This document shows positions 37,561 through 47,506 of a DNA stretch of 64,000 nt, one piece after another. A program made the translations under genes and the position numbers. The stretch is from Psychroserpens sp. Hel_I_66 (GTDB lineage Bacteria > Bacteroidota > Bacteroidia > Flavobacteriales > Flavobacteriaceae): contig NZ_JUGU01000001.1 of assembly GCF_000799465.1 (NCBI RefSeq), positions 1,550,001 through 1,614,000 of the forward strand. The letters are read 5' to 3'. Position 1 is the stretch's first letter. Every line of letters begins with the position of its first letter. Below the pieces are notes generated by a model. That model was not told the DNA's origin. It saw nothing but the letters and a program-made list of their open reading frames with translations, and searched no databases.

Positions 37561-39018
37561 TTATTCTTTTTCTGTTTTTAACCAGTTACTTTTAAATTCG
37601 CAACCTTTGTAATCAGCATTGATTTTTACGTACGTATCAAAAATCTTTTCTTCTTGCCACGTTTCAATTGCTTTAAATTGCTTTTCCTGTAAAGCAAGTG
37701 CCTTGATTTTAAGATAGTCACGAGCAAAATCTGCGACATGCTCATTAATTCTATCTGTAACGGTTAATATTTTAAATTTTATTGGGTTTACTCGATCCTG
37801 GTCCTGAAGAACCAAACTAATCTCTCCATCTTTTAAATCTTGGATTTGACCGTAAAGTTCAGGATCCATTTTTGTAAGCTCAAGACTAGAATCCTGAGTG
37901 TATGGGTTGATTAATTGACCACCTTCAAATTTTGTTTCTTTCTCATCACTAAACTCACGAGCAGCATCTGAGAAAGTTAAATCGCCAGACTCAATACGTT
38001 CCTTTACATTGGTAATTTCCTCTTTTGCTTCTAATATTGATGCCTCTGTTATTTCTGGACGTAACAGGATGTGTCTGATATCATATTCCTGACCTCTAAT
38101 TTTTTCCAACAAAATAATATGATATCCAAAATCTGTCTCAAAAGGTTCTGAAATTTCACCTTCCTGTAAAGAAAATGCAACGTCACGGAATTCTTTTACC
38201 ATTTGAGGGCGCTTACGATTTAACGTGTAAGCACCACCTTTTGATCTTGCAGCAGTATCATCTGAATAAAATACAGCTTTAGTGGTAAAACTTGCGCCAT
38301 TTTCTATAACATCTGCTTTATATTCTTTAAGTTTTTCAATAACGTTTTGCTTAGCTTCCTCTGTCACTTCTGGGATGACAATAATTTGAGCTACTTTAAG
38401 TTCCGTTCCAAATATTGGTAAGGAATCTTTAGGGATACTATTGTAATATTCTCTTACCTCTTCTGGTGTGACCTCAACATCTTCTACAATTTTTCTTTGC
38501 ATGTCGCCAGCAAGCTTATTGTTTTTGTTGATCTCAAACATTTCTTCACGTAAACTTTGCTCGCTATCTTTATTATAAAACTCTAAAAGCTCTGCCATAG
38601 AACCTCCTTTTTCTTCTAAAAAGGCACTGATTTGCTGTTCTATATTAGATCGAATTTCTAATTCGTTCACGGTTATACTATCCTGTATGGCATGGTGAGC
38701 GTATAATTTGTCTTCGAGCAATTTTCCGAAGAGTTGACAACGAGAAATATCCTTGATAGATACACCTCTTGCCTGTAATTGGATATATTCTTTATCGATA
38801 TCAGAATCCAAAACCACAAAATCACCAACTACAGCTGCTACACCATCTACCTTTTTACGACCGCCTGTATTGGTTGTGTCTCTTTGTTTTTTTGATGTAT
38901 CAACGACATCTTCGATAATTTCTTGTGAGGTAGTTACATGTATAGCAAAAACTGAAAAAATCAGCGCTAGAACCATTGTTTTATTGATAGACTTCAAATT
39001 GTTTATTCTTAATTGCAT
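37561..39018 (-). CDS. SurA-like periplasmic peptidylprolyl isomerase
   Basis: About 485 residues. ATG at 39018 (MQLRINNLKSINKTMVLALIF) gives a basic n-region and signal peptide ending near TTSQE; an in-frame TTG lies 21 bases upstream. SurA N-domain (KVDGVAAVVGDFVVLDSDIDKE) and two parvulin domains (LKVAQIIVIPE...SKGGAYTL...FGYHIILLEK and YDIRHILLRPE...FEGGQLINPY). Escorts outer-membrane proteins to the BAM complex. The start overlaps the upstream lipoprotein gene by 38 bases. Confidence 0.92.
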   Translation of the reverse strand: MQLRINNLKSINKTMVLALIFSVFAIHVTTSQEIIEDVVDTSKKQRDTTNTGGRKKVDGVAAVVGDFVVLDSDIDKEYIQLQARGVSIKDISRCQLFGKLLEDKLYAHHAIQDSITVNELEIRSNIEQQISAFLEEKGGSMAELLEFYNKDSEQSLREEMFEINKNNKLAGDMQRKIVEDVEVTPEEVREYYNSIPKDSLPIFGTELKVAQIIVIPEVTEEAKQNVIEKLKEYKADVIENGASFTTKAVFYSDDTAARSKGGAYTLNRKRPQMVKEFRDVAFSLQEGEISEPFETDFGYHIILLEKIRGQEYDIRHILLRPEITEASILEAKEEITNVKERIESGDLTFSDAAREFSDEKETKFEGGQLINPYTQDSSLELTKMDPELYGQIQDLKDGEISLVLQDQDRVNPIKFKILTVTDRINEHVADFARDYLKIKALALQEKQFKAIETWQEEKIFDTYVKINADYKGCEFKSNWLKTEKE

Positions 39019-39832
39019 CTTTAGTAATATCTTTTTCAAGTTGTTTGATCAACTCTAATTTTCTTTTATTTATGACAATCTGTTTAATTGTAGGTTTTAC
39101 GTACTCTAAAGGCGCCAAATCGTTTTGTGAAAGGACGTCTTCTATTTGCATCAAATATAGGTCTAATGAATCTTTGAGTTGTACAAAATTAGATTTTTTT
39201 AACAGTTCTTTTTTGTTTTCAGAATTTAATACCGCAATTTTCTCGGTGATTTGAGATGCCTTAATCCATAACGAATCATTTAGTGAATATCCTTTGAACT
39301 GCACAGAGATAGAATCTAAAAATTGCTTGTCTTCAATATTGAACCGCTTAAAGCGTTTTATTATTTCATCTTCGTTGATTGCGTTTTGAGGTATTGTAAT
39401 ATATCTAAACTTTACCAGCTCCTCATTAAGTTTAAAGGTTTCTTGGTTGGCTTCATAGACCTCTTTGGCTTGAGTCATGTTAACCGATGTGTCAATACTT
39501 TTTTTTACCAAAGCCTCCAAATAAGCTTTTGTATAAAGATCATTCTTGTACTGTTCTACAAGCTTGTTAAAATCGTTTTGTTTTTGCTCAGATAAATTAC
39601 GTTCCGATCCTGCCAATAACAGTTGTTGGGTTGCCCAACGGTTTATAAAACTACTTATAATTTGTATGCTGTCATTTACAGGTGTTCCCTCTGCGACCAG
39701 ATCCTTAATATCCTCTTCATACAAATATTTTTCACCAACTCTAGCCACACGTATTCTATCATCGGTTTCTTTGAAAAAGTCGCACGATACAAGCAGTGAG
39801 GTGAACAGTATGAAAATTATAAGTTGTCTCAA
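38981..39832 (-). CDS. SurA/PpiC-like lipoprotein without parvulin domain
   Basis: 283 residues. Lipoprotein signal with lipobox SLLVSCDF, then a SurA-N-type helical domain (VARVGEKYLYEEDIKDLV, SFINRWATQQLLL). No complete parvulin motif (no GxxGxV...FGYHI) can be found, so it is probably a chaperone without isomerase activity. Middle gene of the three-gene chaperone set; it starts 5 bases after the 645-residue isomerase stop and overlaps the next start. Confidence 0.8.
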   Translation of the reverse strand: MRQLIIFILFTSLLVSCDFFKETDDRIRVARVGEKYLYEEDIKDLVAEGTPVNDSIQIISSFINRWATQQLLLAGSERNLSEQKQNDFNKLVEQYKNDLYTKAYLEALVKKSIDTSVNMTQAKEVYEANQETFKLNEELVKFRYITIPQNAINEDEIIKRFKRFNIEDKQFLDSISVQFKGYSLNDSLWIKASQITEKIAVLNSENKKELLKKSNFVQLKDSLDLYLMQIEDVLSQNDLAPLEYVKPTIKQIVINKRKLELIKQLEKDITKDAIKNKQFEVYQ

Positions 39833-39837
39833 TTTAA

Positions 39838-41775
39838 TTATTTAGAAAGTTGCTTTTTTACACGCTTTAGAGTTTGCTTATCTACACTTACCTTAAAACG
39901 ATCACGTAATGTCTTTACCCAGTTTTCTTCAATTTCATTTTGGTAATCACTCACCACACTGCCTCTAGCTTCATCCAACGTTTTAGGTTGCGCTGGCAAA
40001 AAGGTGTTGACCAAAATCACGTGATATGCCTCATTATGCTCATAAATTTCAGAGACACCTTCTTTAAATTCAAAATCGTTTGGCAAGGTTTGGTTTCCTC
40101 TCTCGTAAGTATCTGCTGTAGAAATAACATTTAAGTTTTTATCTTCATTTAAACTTGTCACTATATTTTCTACGGAACTATTTTTCTCTAAATCCTTTTG
40201 AGCCTTTTCAATAGCTTTTTCTGAAGCTGAAGATAATATGACAGCTTCTACTCTATCTTTCCAAACATATTTGGAAGCGTTATTTTTAAAATAATTCTCT
40301 AAACCTACTGAATCTTTTGAAGCTGCATTCCACACTTCTTTTTCCATAAGATCAAATAATAGTAATCCATCTCTATATTCCTTCAGCACAAATGCAAAAT
40401 CCTGGTTTTCAAATTCGAGATTATTTTCATGGAACTCCAAAACCTTTTTTTCTAAAAATGCATCATATTCAGTTTTGACCAAAGATTTAAAATCGACAGA
40501 CCTATTCATATATTTACGCTCAGTTGCCATAAGATAATCTGCAAAATCCTTAAATGTTATTTTGGTATCCCTTATTGAGATAAGTGTCCCCTTTTTAATA
40601 TCCTCTGGTGTTTTCCATGACTGCTTAAAATAGTCTTCATTAAGAATGCTTTCAATATATGCTAGACCTTCTTTATTTTCCTTAACTTCATACTTATCCA
40701 TTAATTTCTTGACTAAAGCAGAATTTATTAGTGCAGATCGAGAATCTCTTTTTACTCTATTTTGAAGTTCATTTTTCACTTCCTCAAATGGCTGCACTCC
40801 TCTTTTATCAACCAATTTAACAATGTGCCATCCAAAATCTGTTTTAAAAGGTGTTGAAATATCTCCTTTATTATCAAGCGAGAACGAAACATTTTCAAAC
40901 TCTTTAGAACGTAATTGTCCACCAGTAAAAGGCGCTAACATTCCGCCCTTATTAGAAGAGCTCTTATCATCTGAAAACTGCTTTGCAAGCGACTCAAACT
41001 TCTCTCCCTGATTAATCTTATTATAAATTTGATTGATACGTGTTTCTGGATCAACAGTACTATCCTTTTGTTGCGTAGACACCATAATGTGTGATACGGT
41101 AACTTCACCTAAAGCTTTTCTCTTATCAAAAACCTTCACAATGTGATATCCAAATTGTGTTCTAAAAGGCATTGATACCTCACCAACAGGTGTATTAAAA
41201 GCTGAAGTTTCAAATGGATAAACCATTTTAAAACCACCAAAGTAACCTAGATCTTCGGCAAAAATAGTTTTACCGTCATGGACCTCTTTTTGCACGGTCT
41301 CATAACCTTCTTTTATCACTCGCTCGCGTAATTCCAACATTTGGTTATAAACTGCAAGTGTATCTGTAACAGATGGATCTAACCTAATTAAGACATGAGA
41401 TGCCTTGACATCATTGGTTGTGCGATCATAAGCTTCTATCACTAAAGCGTCTGTTACTTTATTATCAGACATATAGTTTTTAGTAAGTTGCTTTTTATAG
41501 TTATTAAATTCTCTTAAGTAATTGGCATCTTCATCTAATCCCAAACGACGTGCTTCTTTTACCTTAAGTTGATAATTGATAAAAAGCTCAAGATATGCAT
41601 CAACATCTTTTTGGCTCTCATCTTTTACCAAATCTAAATTTTTGTTGTACACTCTAACAAATTCTGAAGCCAATACAGGATCTCCATCTACAGTAAACAG
41701 AACATCTTTTTCATTTACCTGGGCTTGTGCACATAATGCGACAAAAAGACAAAGGGTCGTAATTAATGATTTCAT
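39838..41775 (-). CDS. large periplasmic peptidylprolyl isomerase (PpiD/SurA type)
   Basis: 645 residues. Signal peptide (MKSLITTLCLFVALCAQAQ), SurA-N-like start (VLFTVDGDPVLASEFVRVYNK), two parvulin domains (KASHVLIRLDP...LGYFGGFKMVYPFE...FGYHIVKVFDK and VSHIMVSTQQ...NKGGMLAPFTGG...FGWHIVKLVDK) and a long C-terminal chaperone region. First gene of the chaperone-MoxR operon. Confidence 0.93.
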   Translation of the reverse strand: MKSLITTLCLFVALCAQAQVNEKDVLFTVDGDPVLASEFVRVYNKNLDLVKDESQKDVDAYLELFINYQLKVKEARRLGLDEDANYLREFNNYKKQLTKNYMSDNKVTDALVIEAYDRTTNDVKASHVLIRLDPSVTDTLAVYNQMLELRERVIKEGYETVQKEVHDGKTIFAEDLGYFGGFKMVYPFETSAFNTPVGEVSMPFRTQFGYHIVKVFDKRKALGEVTVSHIMVSTQQKDSTVDPETRINQIYNKINQGEKFESLAKQFSDDKSSSNKGGMLAPFTGGQLRSKEFENVSFSLDNKGDISTPFKTDFGWHIVKLVDKRGVQPFEEVKNELQNRVKRDSRSALINSALVKKLMDKYEVKENKEGLAYIESILNEDYFKQSWKTPEDIKKGTLISIRDTKITFKDFADYLMATERKYMNRSVDFKSLVKTEYDAFLEKKVLEFHENNLEFENQDFAFVLKEYRDGLLLFDLMEKEVWNAASKDSVGLENYFKNNASKYVWKDRVEAVILSSASEKAIEKAQKDLEKNSSVENIVTSLNEDKNLNVISTADTYERGNQTLPNDFEFKEGVSEIYEHNEAYHVILVNTFLPAQPKTLDEARGSVVSDYQNEIEENWVKTLRDRFKVSVDKQTLKRVKKQLSK

Positions 41776-42079
41776 ATAATATTATATATTTTTTGTTGCA
41801 GTATAATCACTCACTATGCCAAAAGAAGGTTTGAAGTGATTATGTTTGTTAAACTATAAATTGATTTGGTATATCCAATTTCAGCAAAAATAAAACAATT
41901 AGGATATAAAACAAGTTGGTTTTAATAAACGTTAATACAATCTAATTAGTGTAAGAAAAAGCATCGTATTGCTTTATCTTTTACCGCTCAACTAATATTA
42001 TGGTTTTTGAACTTTCAATACATTACTATTTTTAAAAATTAACTATCTTTAAATTTGAACAATCCCTCTCAAAATCAAA
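41776..42079. other. divergent intergenic region between the chaperone operon and the SRPBCC gene
   Basis: 304 bases, AT-rich. Plus-strand TAAATTTG at 42050-42057 is a -7 candidate for the SRPBCC gene. No consensus promoter for the minus-strand operon was found, nor any RNA gene or repeat. Confidence 0.45.
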
Positions 42080-42535
42080 ATGAAATATTCTACCGAAATA
42101 AAGGTAAATGCACCCTTAGAAGAATGTATAAAAAAAATGGACAGTGTTGAAAACATGAAACACTGGCAACGCGGTTTGGTATCTGTAGCCCATATCTCTG
42201 GAGATTTGGGTCAATTAGGAGCCAAAATGCAACTCACCTTTAAATTAGGAAACCGAAAAATGCAGGTCATTGAAACCATCACCAAGCGTAACTTCCCTAA
42301 AGAATTTCATGCCAATTACACCACAAAGTCCATGCATAACGTCCAAAAAAACTATTTTGAAAAAACCAGTGACGGATTCACAAAATGGATTTCTGTTAGT
42401 GAGTTCTTTCCTTTAAATTTCATGATGCGCTGCATGCTTTTTATAATGCCAAAAGCTTTTAAAAAACAGTCATTAAAATACATGCAGGATTTTAAAAATT
42501 TTGTAGAAAAAGGAACTTCTGTCGCCCATGCGTAA
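42080..42535 (+). CDS. SRPBCC family protein
   Basis: 151 residues with the START/Bet v 1-like pattern: KYSTEIKVNAPLEECIKKMDSVENMKHWQRGLVSV at the start, a curved beta-sheet core (MQLTFKLGNRKMQVIETI), and a long C-terminal helix (YMQDFKNFVEK). Such proteins bind hydrophobic ligands or modify them; none can be named. Its stop overlaps the next start by 8 bases. Confidence 0.85.
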   Translation: MKYSTEIKVNAPLEECIKKMDSVENMKHWQRGLVSVAHISGDLGQLGAKMQLTFKLGNRKMQVIETITKRNFPKEFHANYTTKSMHNVQKNYFEKTSDGFTKWISVSEFFPLNFMMRCMLFIMPKAFKKQSLKYMQDFKNFVEKGTSVAHA

Positions 42536-42764
42536 ACTTAAACTAATCTGGGATTTTAGAGGACCTGATGCCCTAAAAATCGCTGAGCACCATGAAAAAC
42601 ATCTCAAGGAATTTATCGTTATAAGAAAAACAAACCTCAACATTACAGGATTTCAACAACTTAGTGATGCACATAGCATCGCGTTTATGGTGGTTACAGA
42701 CGATGAAATGAAACCTGTTAGAGATGCCCTAAAACCACATCGTGGAGAATTATACAATGAATAA
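42528..42764 (+). CDS. small conserved protein of unknown function
   Basis: 78 residues, soluble, beginning MRKLKLIWDFRGPDALKIAEHHEKHLKEF and ending RDALKPHRGELYNE. I recognise a conserved Flavobacteriaceae type but no domain. Translationally coupled on both sides: it overlaps the SRPBCC gene by 8 bases, and the M1 peptidase ATG (42757) overlaps its stop. Confidence 0.75.
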   Translation: MRKLKLIWDFRGPDALKIAEHHEKHLKEFIVIRKTNLNITGFQQLSDAHSIAFMVVTDDEMKPVRDALKPHRGELYNE

Positions 42765-44646
42765 AACTTTTATGAAAAAACACACATTTTTATACCTACT
42801 CGTTATTCTCATTTTTAACTGCGAATCCGAAAAAAAGAATATGAGCACAACACCTAAATATGTTGAAGAAACACACTCTTTCGCAAAACCTAACAACTCC
42901 GTAATTACCCATTTGGATTTGGATATCGTTGTCGATTTTGAACAAGAGATTATTGAAGGTACCGCAACCTATCAAATTTCAAACAATAATGCTTCGGAAA
43001 TCGTCTTGGACACCAAATTTCTAGACATTATCAGTACCAAGGCAGACGGAAAAAATGTTGACTTCAAGTTAGACGCATTTGATGAACAATTGGGAGAAGC
43101 TTTACGCATTCCAATTTCCGAAGACACAAAAACCATAACAATCGCCTATAAAACAACCCATAAAACCGAGGCTTTGCAATGGCTCAACCCGCAGCAAACC
43201 GCAGATAAGACCAATCCGTTTTTATTCACCCAAGGTCAGGCGATTTTGACACGCACGTGGATTCCTATTCAAGATAGTCCACAAATTCGCATCACCTATA
43301 CTGCAAAAGTAAAAGTACCTCAACAGCTCATGGCTGTGATGAGTGCAGAGAACCCGAAGCAAAAATCAAGTGACGGGATTTATAATTTCAAGATGCAACA
43401 GCCTATTTCGCCATACCTCATTGCGTTGGCTGTTGGAGATTTTGAATATAAAGCAGTGAGTAACCGCACAGGTGTATATGCTGAGAAATCCATGATTGAT
43501 AAGGCACAAACCGAATTTAGCGATATGGAAAAAATGGTTGCTGCTGCTGAAAATTTATATGGCGATTACGATTGGGATCAATTTGATGTGATTGTTTTAC
43601 CGCCAAGTTTTCCGTTTGGTGGTATGGAAAATCCGCGTTTAACCTTTGCAACACCTACCGTTATTGCAGGAGATAAAAGTTTGACGTCGCTTATTGCACA
43701 CGAACTTGCACATTCTTGGTCTGGGAATTTGGTGACCAATGCCACCTGGAACGACTTTTGGCTTAACGAAGGCTTTACGGTCTATTTTGAAATTAGAATC
43801 ATGGAAGCGCTCTACGGAAAAGATCGCGCCAATATGATTGCTTTAATTGGGAGGCAAGATCTGGAAGAAGAAGTTGAGGGCTTTAAGGATGAACCTGATA
43901 TGACAAAACTTAAATTGGATTTAGATGGTAAAAATCCCGATGATGGCATGAACAGTATTGCCTATGATAAAGGCTATCTGTTTTTAAGAACTTTAGAAGA
44001 AAAAGTTGGAAGGGAAAAATTTGATGCCTTCTTAAAAAAATATTTTAAAACCAATGCCTTTTCTACAGTTACTACGGAAGAGTTTGTTGACTATCTAAAC
44101 ACCAACCTGCTAGAGCCTAACAACATTGACTTTAAGGTCAAAGAGTGGGTTTACGAGCCAGGTATCCCATCAAACCAAGCAATAATTGTATCCAATAAAT
44201 TTGAAAATGCAGAACAAACGCTAAAAGAATTTTTAGACACCAAATCTATTGACATTTCGAAAACAAAAGATTGGACGACTCAAGAATGGGTACATTTTAT
44301 TCGAAATTTCCCAGAAACCATAACTACAGATGATTTAGCAAGATTAGATGAGGCTTTTAATTTTACGAACTCGACAAACTCACATATCGCCATGGTTTGG
44401 TACGAGCAAGCCATAAACCATGATTATCATGGCAATAATGTGGATCAAAAAATTGAAGACTTCTTAATACATGTTGGGAGACGTTGGTATGTATCTACTT
44501 TATTTAAGGCATTTAAGCGTGCAGATAAAGTGGATGAAGCTTTAGCTATTTACAAAAAATCTAGACCTAACTATCATAGTGTGACAGTTAATACTATTGA
44601 TGATATGTTGGGTTATGAGGACTTTGAAAGTGGTGGGATGCAATAA
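42757..44646 (+). CDS. M1-family zinc metallopeptidase, lipoprotein
   Basis: About 629 residues. ATG at 42757 or 42772; both give a lipoprotein signal (MKKHTFLYLLVILIFNC). Zinc site HELAHSWSGNLVT followed by WLNEGFTVYFE (HExxH-x18-E) and the substrate-binding GGMEN in FPFGGMENPRLTF. A C-terminal ARM-like domain (LA4H-type) is present, so it resembles leukotriene-A4 hydrolase/aminopeptidase B. Periplasmic aminopeptidase on the outer or inner membrane surface. Confidence 0.94.
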   Translation: MNKTFMKKHTFLYLLVILIFNCESEKKNMSTTPKYVEETHSFAKPNNSVITHLDLDIVVDFEQEIIEGTATYQISNNNASEIVLDTKFLDIISTKADGKNVDFKLDAFDEQLGEALRIPISEDTKTITIAYKTTHKTEALQWLNPQQTADKTNPFLFTQGQAILTRTWIPIQDSPQIRITYTAKVKVPQQLMAVMSAENPKQKSSDGIYNFKMQQPISPYLIALAVGDFEYKAVSNRTGVYAEKSMIDKAQTEFSDMEKMVAAAENLYGDYDWDQFDVIVLPPSFPFGGMENPRLTFATPTVIAGDKSLTSLIAHELAHSWSGNLVTNATWNDFWLNEGFTVYFEIRIMEALYGKDRANMIALIGRQDLEEEVEGFKDEPDMTKLKLDLDGKNPDDGMNSIAYDKGYLFLRTLEEKVGREKFDAFLKKYFKTNAFSTVTTEEFVDYLNTNLLEPNNIDFKVKEWVYEPGIPSNQAIIVSNKFENAEQTLKEFLDTKSIDISKTKDWTTQEWVHFIRNFPETITTDDLARLDEAFNFTNSTNSHIAMVWYEQAINHDYHGNNVDQKIEDFLIHVGRRWYVSTLFKAFKRADKVDEALAIYKKSRPNYHSVTVNTIDDMLGYEDFESGGMQ

Positions 44647-44728
44647 TTTGAGCAAACTATTAAAATTAATTTTTAGTATCAAACGTCTAATATTATACAA
44701 TTTGACTTTGTCAAGAAAATAAACGAAC

Positions 44729-44738
44729 TTCGTTTAAC
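44729..44738. repeat. left half of 10-bp inverted repeat around the SGNH gene
   Basis: TTCGTTTAAC; its exact reverse complement GTTAAACGAA is at 45747-45756 on the far side of the SGNH gene. The left copy is itself part of a small hairpin (AAACGAACTTCGTTT). Confidence 0.5.
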
Positions 44739-44800
44739 AATTGATAAAAAACATTGAAACGATTTTTTATCAGAGCATTGTTTACAATTAAAAAAATAAT

Positions 44801-45586
44801 ATGAAAAAACTAATTATAATAATTTTTATACTTCTATTTCATGGTCTATTAATTTGCCAAGAAAACTCTGATATTGAAAAACAATTAAGTCCAATGAACA
44901 AAGTTGAAATGGCAGCATTTAAAGATACTATTAATACAAACGACGGAAAACTATTTAAAATTTTGGTTATTGGAAATAGCATTACAAATCATGGGATTTC
45001 GGAAACAATTGGTTGGACACATGAGAGTGGAATGGCTGCAAGTAATATCAGAAATGATTATGTACATATAATATTAAAAAAAACAACAGATTTAATGCCA
45101 GAAAGAAAAGTTTCAATGAGAATTGCAGGTGGTGCAAGTTTTGAAAGAAATTTTGACACTTTTAATTATAAAAAAATGGATAGTTTAAAAGGTTATAAAC
45201 CTGATGTTATTATTTTCCAATTAGGTGAAAATGTGTCTTTTGACTCAATCAAAACACCAATTCTCTTTGAGCAAAAGTATATTAAATTAATTAATTATGT
45301 TAAAGCTAACAATAAACCTATTGTTGTTTGTACTACGCCATTCTTTCCTTCGTTAGAAAAAAATAAAGTTATCAATAATGTTGCACTAAAGACTAACAGC
45401 TTTATTGCAGATTTATCTCATTTAGTATTATTAGAAAAGGAAAATTATTCAAAAAATGAATTGGATTACCCTGGAGATAAAAGTAAATGGAAATCTGGTG
45501 GCATTGGAATCCATCCCGGAGATTATGGTATGGAAAATATAGCTTTGCAAATAATGGTTATAATTAAAGCTGCTTTGGAATTGTAA
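44801..45586 (+). CDS. SGNH/GDSL-family hydrolase, exported
   Basis: 261 residues, signal peptide MKKLIIIIFILLFHGLLICQ. Block I ILVIGNSITNHG (Ser nucleophile), block III FQLGENVS (Asn), and block V GIHPGDYGMENIA (His). The GNSI form is typical of bacterial SGNH esterases acting on acyl or acetyl groups of glycans. It stands alone, with very AT-rich codon use by eye, followed by a structured repeat and flanked by a 10-base inverted repeat, so it may be an acquired cassette. Confidence 0.85.
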   Translation: MKKLIIIIFILLFHGLLICQENSDIEKQLSPMNKVEMAAFKDTINTNDGKLFKILVIGNSITNHGISETIGWTHESGMAASNIRNDYVHIILKKTTDLMPERKVSMRIAGGASFERNFDTFNYKKMDSLKGYKPDVIIFQLGENVSFDSIKTPILFEQKYIKLINYVKANNKPIVVCTTPFFPSLEKNKVINNVALKTNSFIADLSHLVLLEKENYSKNELDYPGDKSKWKSGGIGIHPGDYGMENIALQIMVIIKAALEL

Positions 45587-45618
45587 ACTAATCATAATAA
45601 TGCATCATAAGTAAAAAC

Positions 45619-45756
45619 TGTACACAACACCGTATATGATTTATTGCTGGCTTATTGCCTACTTACGAAAGTCCTCGCGGACTTTCTTGGTCGGTAATTT
45701 TTACTAAATTAGTTACTGAAACACGCAACTAACCATACACAAAATCGTTAAACGAA
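45619..45756. repeat. structured cassette-type element downstream of the SGNH gene
   Basis: About 138 bases starting ACACAACACCGTATATG and ending ACTAACCATACACAAAATCGTTAAACGAA. It contains the perfect hairpin GAAAGTCC-TCGC-GGACTTTC (45667-45686). I recall related sequences with the same ends as dispersed repeats next to accessory genes in Flavobacteriaceae, but I cannot verify this. There is no ORF. The rest of the 45587-45913 interval shows nothing further. Confidence 0.55.
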
Positions 45757-45913
45757 CACCCAAAAATAAAACCTCTCTAAATTGTTTAATTAATCAAATT
45801 TTTTCAAAAACTTACCTATCTAGAATCCATAACGATGTCTATCGAAACTTGAAATTCGTACCAATTATTTCATTATAAATTTTAGTAAAACATAGGGATC
45901 TCAATAACAAAAT

Positions 45914-45945
45914 AAAAAAGCTGAACTTAAATTAGTCCAGCTTTC
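45914..45945 (-). terminator. terminator of guaB
   Basis: Minus-strand stem AAAGCTGGACT-AATTTA-AGTTCAGCTTT (one mismatch) followed by a T-run, 25-55 bases after the guaB stop. Confidence 0.8.
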
Positions 45946-45968
45946 TTTTAATTTATCAAAACTAATAT

Positions 45969-47441
45969 CTACCTAGAATAATTTGGAGATTCTTTGGTAA
46001 TCGTAACATCATGAGGATGACTTTCATTAATCCCTGAAGCTGTAATCTTTACAAAACGACCTGTTTCTTTTAAAGTCGCCACATCCTTTGCTCCACAATA
46101 ACCCATTCCTGCACGAAGTCCGCCAATAAATTGATGGATACTCTCTACCAAATCACCTTTATATGGCACACGACCAACAATGCCTTCTGGCACTAATTTT
46201 TTGATATCATCTTCTACATCCTGGAAGTAACGATCTTTACTGCCCTGTTTCATCGCTTCAACAGATCCCATACCTCGATACGATTTGAATTTCCGTCCTT
46301 CGTAAATAATCGTTTCTCCCGGACTTTCCTTCGTACCTGCCAATAGAGATCCCAACATCACAGAATCTGCTCCTGCTGCAATCGCTTTTGGGATGTCACC
46401 AGTGTAACGAATTCCACCATCTGCAATGACTGGCACTCCAGAACCTTTTATTGCTGCTGCGACTTCCAATACTGCGGAAAACTGCGGAAAACCAACTCCT
46501 GCAACAACTCTAGTCGTACAAATAGAACCTGGTCCAATACCAACTTTTACTGCATCTGCACCAGCCTCGACCAAATATTTTGCAGCTTCTGCTGTGGCAA
46601 TATTACCAACAATCACATCTAATTTTGGGAATTTCTTTTTAATGTCTTTTAGTACCATCACCACACCTTTGGTATGACCGTGAGCTGTATCAATAATTAC
46701 AGCATCAACACCTGCATTAACAAGTGCTGAAGCTCTTTCGACTGCATCTCCAGTTACTCCAATAGCAGCTGCAACTCGAAGTCTTCCGTAGGTATCTTTG
46801 TTGGCGTTTGGCTTTTGTGTGACCTTTGTAATATCTCTAAACGTGATGAGTCCTACCAATTTGTAGTTGTCATCAACAATCAATAATTTTTCAATTTTAT
46901 TTTGCTGAAGGATCTTCTCTGCATCCTTTAAAGACGTGCCTGCTTTTGAGGTAACTAAATTTTCCGAAGTCATTACCTCTACAATCGGTCTATTATTTTC
47001 ATGTTCAAATCGCAAATCACGATTGGTAACGATTCCTTTTAGAAGACCATTATCATCAACAATCGGGATTCCACCAATACCATGCTCTGCCATAGATTTT
47101 TTAGCATCGCTCACCTTTGCAGTCATTGGCAACGTTACGGGATCTATAATCATACCGCTTTCAGCACGTTTTACTCTGCGTACTTTTTCGGCTTGCTGCT
47201 CTATCGTCATATTTTTGTGAAGCACGCCAATACCGCCTTCTTGAGCCATGGCAATTGCCATTTTACTCTCGGTAACTGTATCCATAGCTGCGGAAACCAC
47301 AGGGATATTTATAGTTATGTTACGTGTGAATTTTGTTTGGATGTTTACCTCTCTTGGTAAAACTTCAGAAAATGCTGGAACCAAAAGTACGTCGTCATAA
47401 GTGAGACCTTCTCCAACAATTTTATTTTCGTGTGCTGTCAT
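45969..47441 (-). CDS. guaB: IMP dehydrogenase
   Basis: 490 residues from the ATG at 47441 ([23 protein letters not shown]); an upstream in-frame start is rejected because it lies at the promoter. Oxidises IMP to XMP in GMP synthesis. Two CBS domains (about 95-210) inside the TIM barrel, catalytic Cys in [18 protein letters not shown]/flap RYFQDVE-type region (GSKDRYFQ), and C-terminal [11 protein letters not shown] promoter motif lies 25 bases upstream. Confidence 0.97.
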   Translation of the reverse strand: MTAHENKIVGEGLTYDDVLLVPAFSEVLPREVNIQTKFTRNITINIPVVSAAMDTVTESKMAIAMAQEGGIGVLHKNMTIEQQAEKVRRVKRAESGMIIDPVTLPMTAKVSDAKKSMAEHGIGGIPIVDDNGLLKGIVTNRDLRFEHENNRPIVEVMTSENLVTSKAGTSLKDAEKILQQNKIEKLLIVDDNYKLVGLITFRDITKVTQKPNANKDTYGRLRVAAAIGVTGDAVERASALVNAGVDAVIIDTAHGHTKGVVMVLKDIKKKFPKLDVIVGNIATAEAAKYLVEAGADAVKVGIGPGSICTTRVVAGVGFPQFSAVLEVAAAIKGSGVPVIADGGIRYTGDIPKAIAAGADSVMLGSLLAGTKESPGETIIYEGRKFKSYRGMGSVEAMKQGSKDRYFQDVEDDIKKLVPEGIVGRVPYKGDLVESIHQFIGGLRAGMGYCGAKDVATLKETGRFVKITASGINESHPHDVTITKESPNYSR

Positions 47442-47465
47442 GATGCAATTAGAATTAATTGCGCA

Positions 47466-47473
47466 CAAAGATA
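47466..47473 (-). promoter_or_regulatory. -7 promoter element of guaB
   Basis: TATCTTTG on the minus strand, 25 bases before the guaB ATG; -33 box weak. Confidence 0.6.
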
Positions 47474-47506
47474 CAACATAATTAAAAGAATTAAGTAAAC
47501 ACTCTA

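Noticed and set aside
45619..45756. Integron attC site
   Set aside because: GTTAAAC at the right end fits the core but no matching RYYYAAC lies at the left end, and no integrase is in the window.
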